Source: an uncultured Anaerotignum sp.
GTDB taxonomy: Bacteria; Bacillota; Clostridia; Lachnospirales; Anaerotignaceae
Direction of reading: 5' to 3'
Length of the DNA: 30,700 nucleotides
Assembly (NCBI GenBank): GCA_910578425.1
Contig: CAJTQX010000032.1
Coordinates: forward strand, 1-30,700
A program made the position numbers and the translations under genes. Below, piece after piece: positions 30,645-30,700 of this stretch (position 1 is its first letter; each line of letters begins with the position of its first letter). The notes beneath the pieces are model-generated. The model saw nothing but the letters and a program-made list of their open reading frames with translations, ran no database searches and was not told the DNA's origin.

Positions 30645-30700
30645 TTGGTCAAGCCCTCGGTCTATTAGTATTGGTCAGCTCAACATGTTGCCATGCTTAC
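30645..30700 (-). rRNA. 23S rRNA, 3' end (cut by window edge)
   Basis: Read on the minus strand, the sequence contains TGTTGAGCTGACCAATACTA and ATAGACCGAGGGCTTGACC, the conserved 3' terminal part of bacterial 23S rRNA. The exact mature end (about 30645-30647) is estimated from the E. coli end GGCTTAACC. The rest of the gene lies beyond the window. Confidence 0.93.

Overview
The window looks like a chromosomal segment of a low-to-mid GC, Gram-positive anaerobe of the Clostridia, probably Lachnospirales-like. Four things point that way. AGGAGG ribosome-binding sites are strong, and promoters are classical TTGACA/TATAAT with 17-bp spacers. IspH is fused to ribosomal protein S1, an arrangement known from Clostridia. 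Several encoded families are typical of Firmicutes (copper-amine-oxidase-like plus AMIN plus Amidase_3 cell-wall hydrolase, BaiN/HI0933 flavoprotein, DUF554). Almost everything is transcribed from the minus strand, towards position 1; only a flavin reductase and a hemerythrin/receiver fusion are on the plus strand. The genus-level identity is not decidable from this sequence.

Layout. 1-280: the N-terminal end of an acyl-CoA dehydrogenase that runs off the window. 300-605: a non-coding block packed with hairpin-forming repeats. 606-3966: a tal-tkt-thpR operon (non-oxidative pentose phosphate pathway plus an RNA 2',3'-cyclic phosphodiesterase) with a good promoter. 4029-7110: an inverted-repeat element, then three tandem paralogous single-pass membrane proteins of unknown function, the middle one broken by an in-frame TAG. 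7212-10207: threonine synthase and an RsmF-type rRNA methyltransferase, each with its own promoter. 10253-12891: the two plus-strand genes. 12900-15939: a DUF554 membrane protein and a complete polar amino-acid ABC transporter. 16017-16152: more hairpin repeats. 16195-16891: deoC.

17092-22384 is one tightly packed operon in which gene ends overlap or nearly touch: histidine phosphatase, BaiN-type flavoprotein, cytidylate kinase, PlsC, IspH-S1. It combines nucleotide, phospholipid, isoprenoid and translation functions between one strong promoter and one strong terminator. 22416-24778 holds a pseudouridine synthase, a 49-residue small protein and two proteins of unknown function. 24831-25346 has two tRNA transcription units (Leu; Arg-Gly-Arg). 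25449-29925 is a cell-wall amidase, RdgB, YfcE-type phosphoesterase, PD-(D/E)xK-like protein and membrane-protein cluster. 30012-30700 is the tail of an rRNA operon: the 3' end of 23S rRNA followed directly by tRNA-Trp, Asp, Val, Met and Gln, with no 5S gene in between.

The most unusual items are the dispersed family of paired-palindrome repeats with compensatory base changes, the three-gene family of unknown membrane proteins with a nonsense-interrupted member, and the hemerythrin-receiver fusion with its long leader. Nothing here is an obvious defence island, prophage, CRISPR array or insertion sequence.
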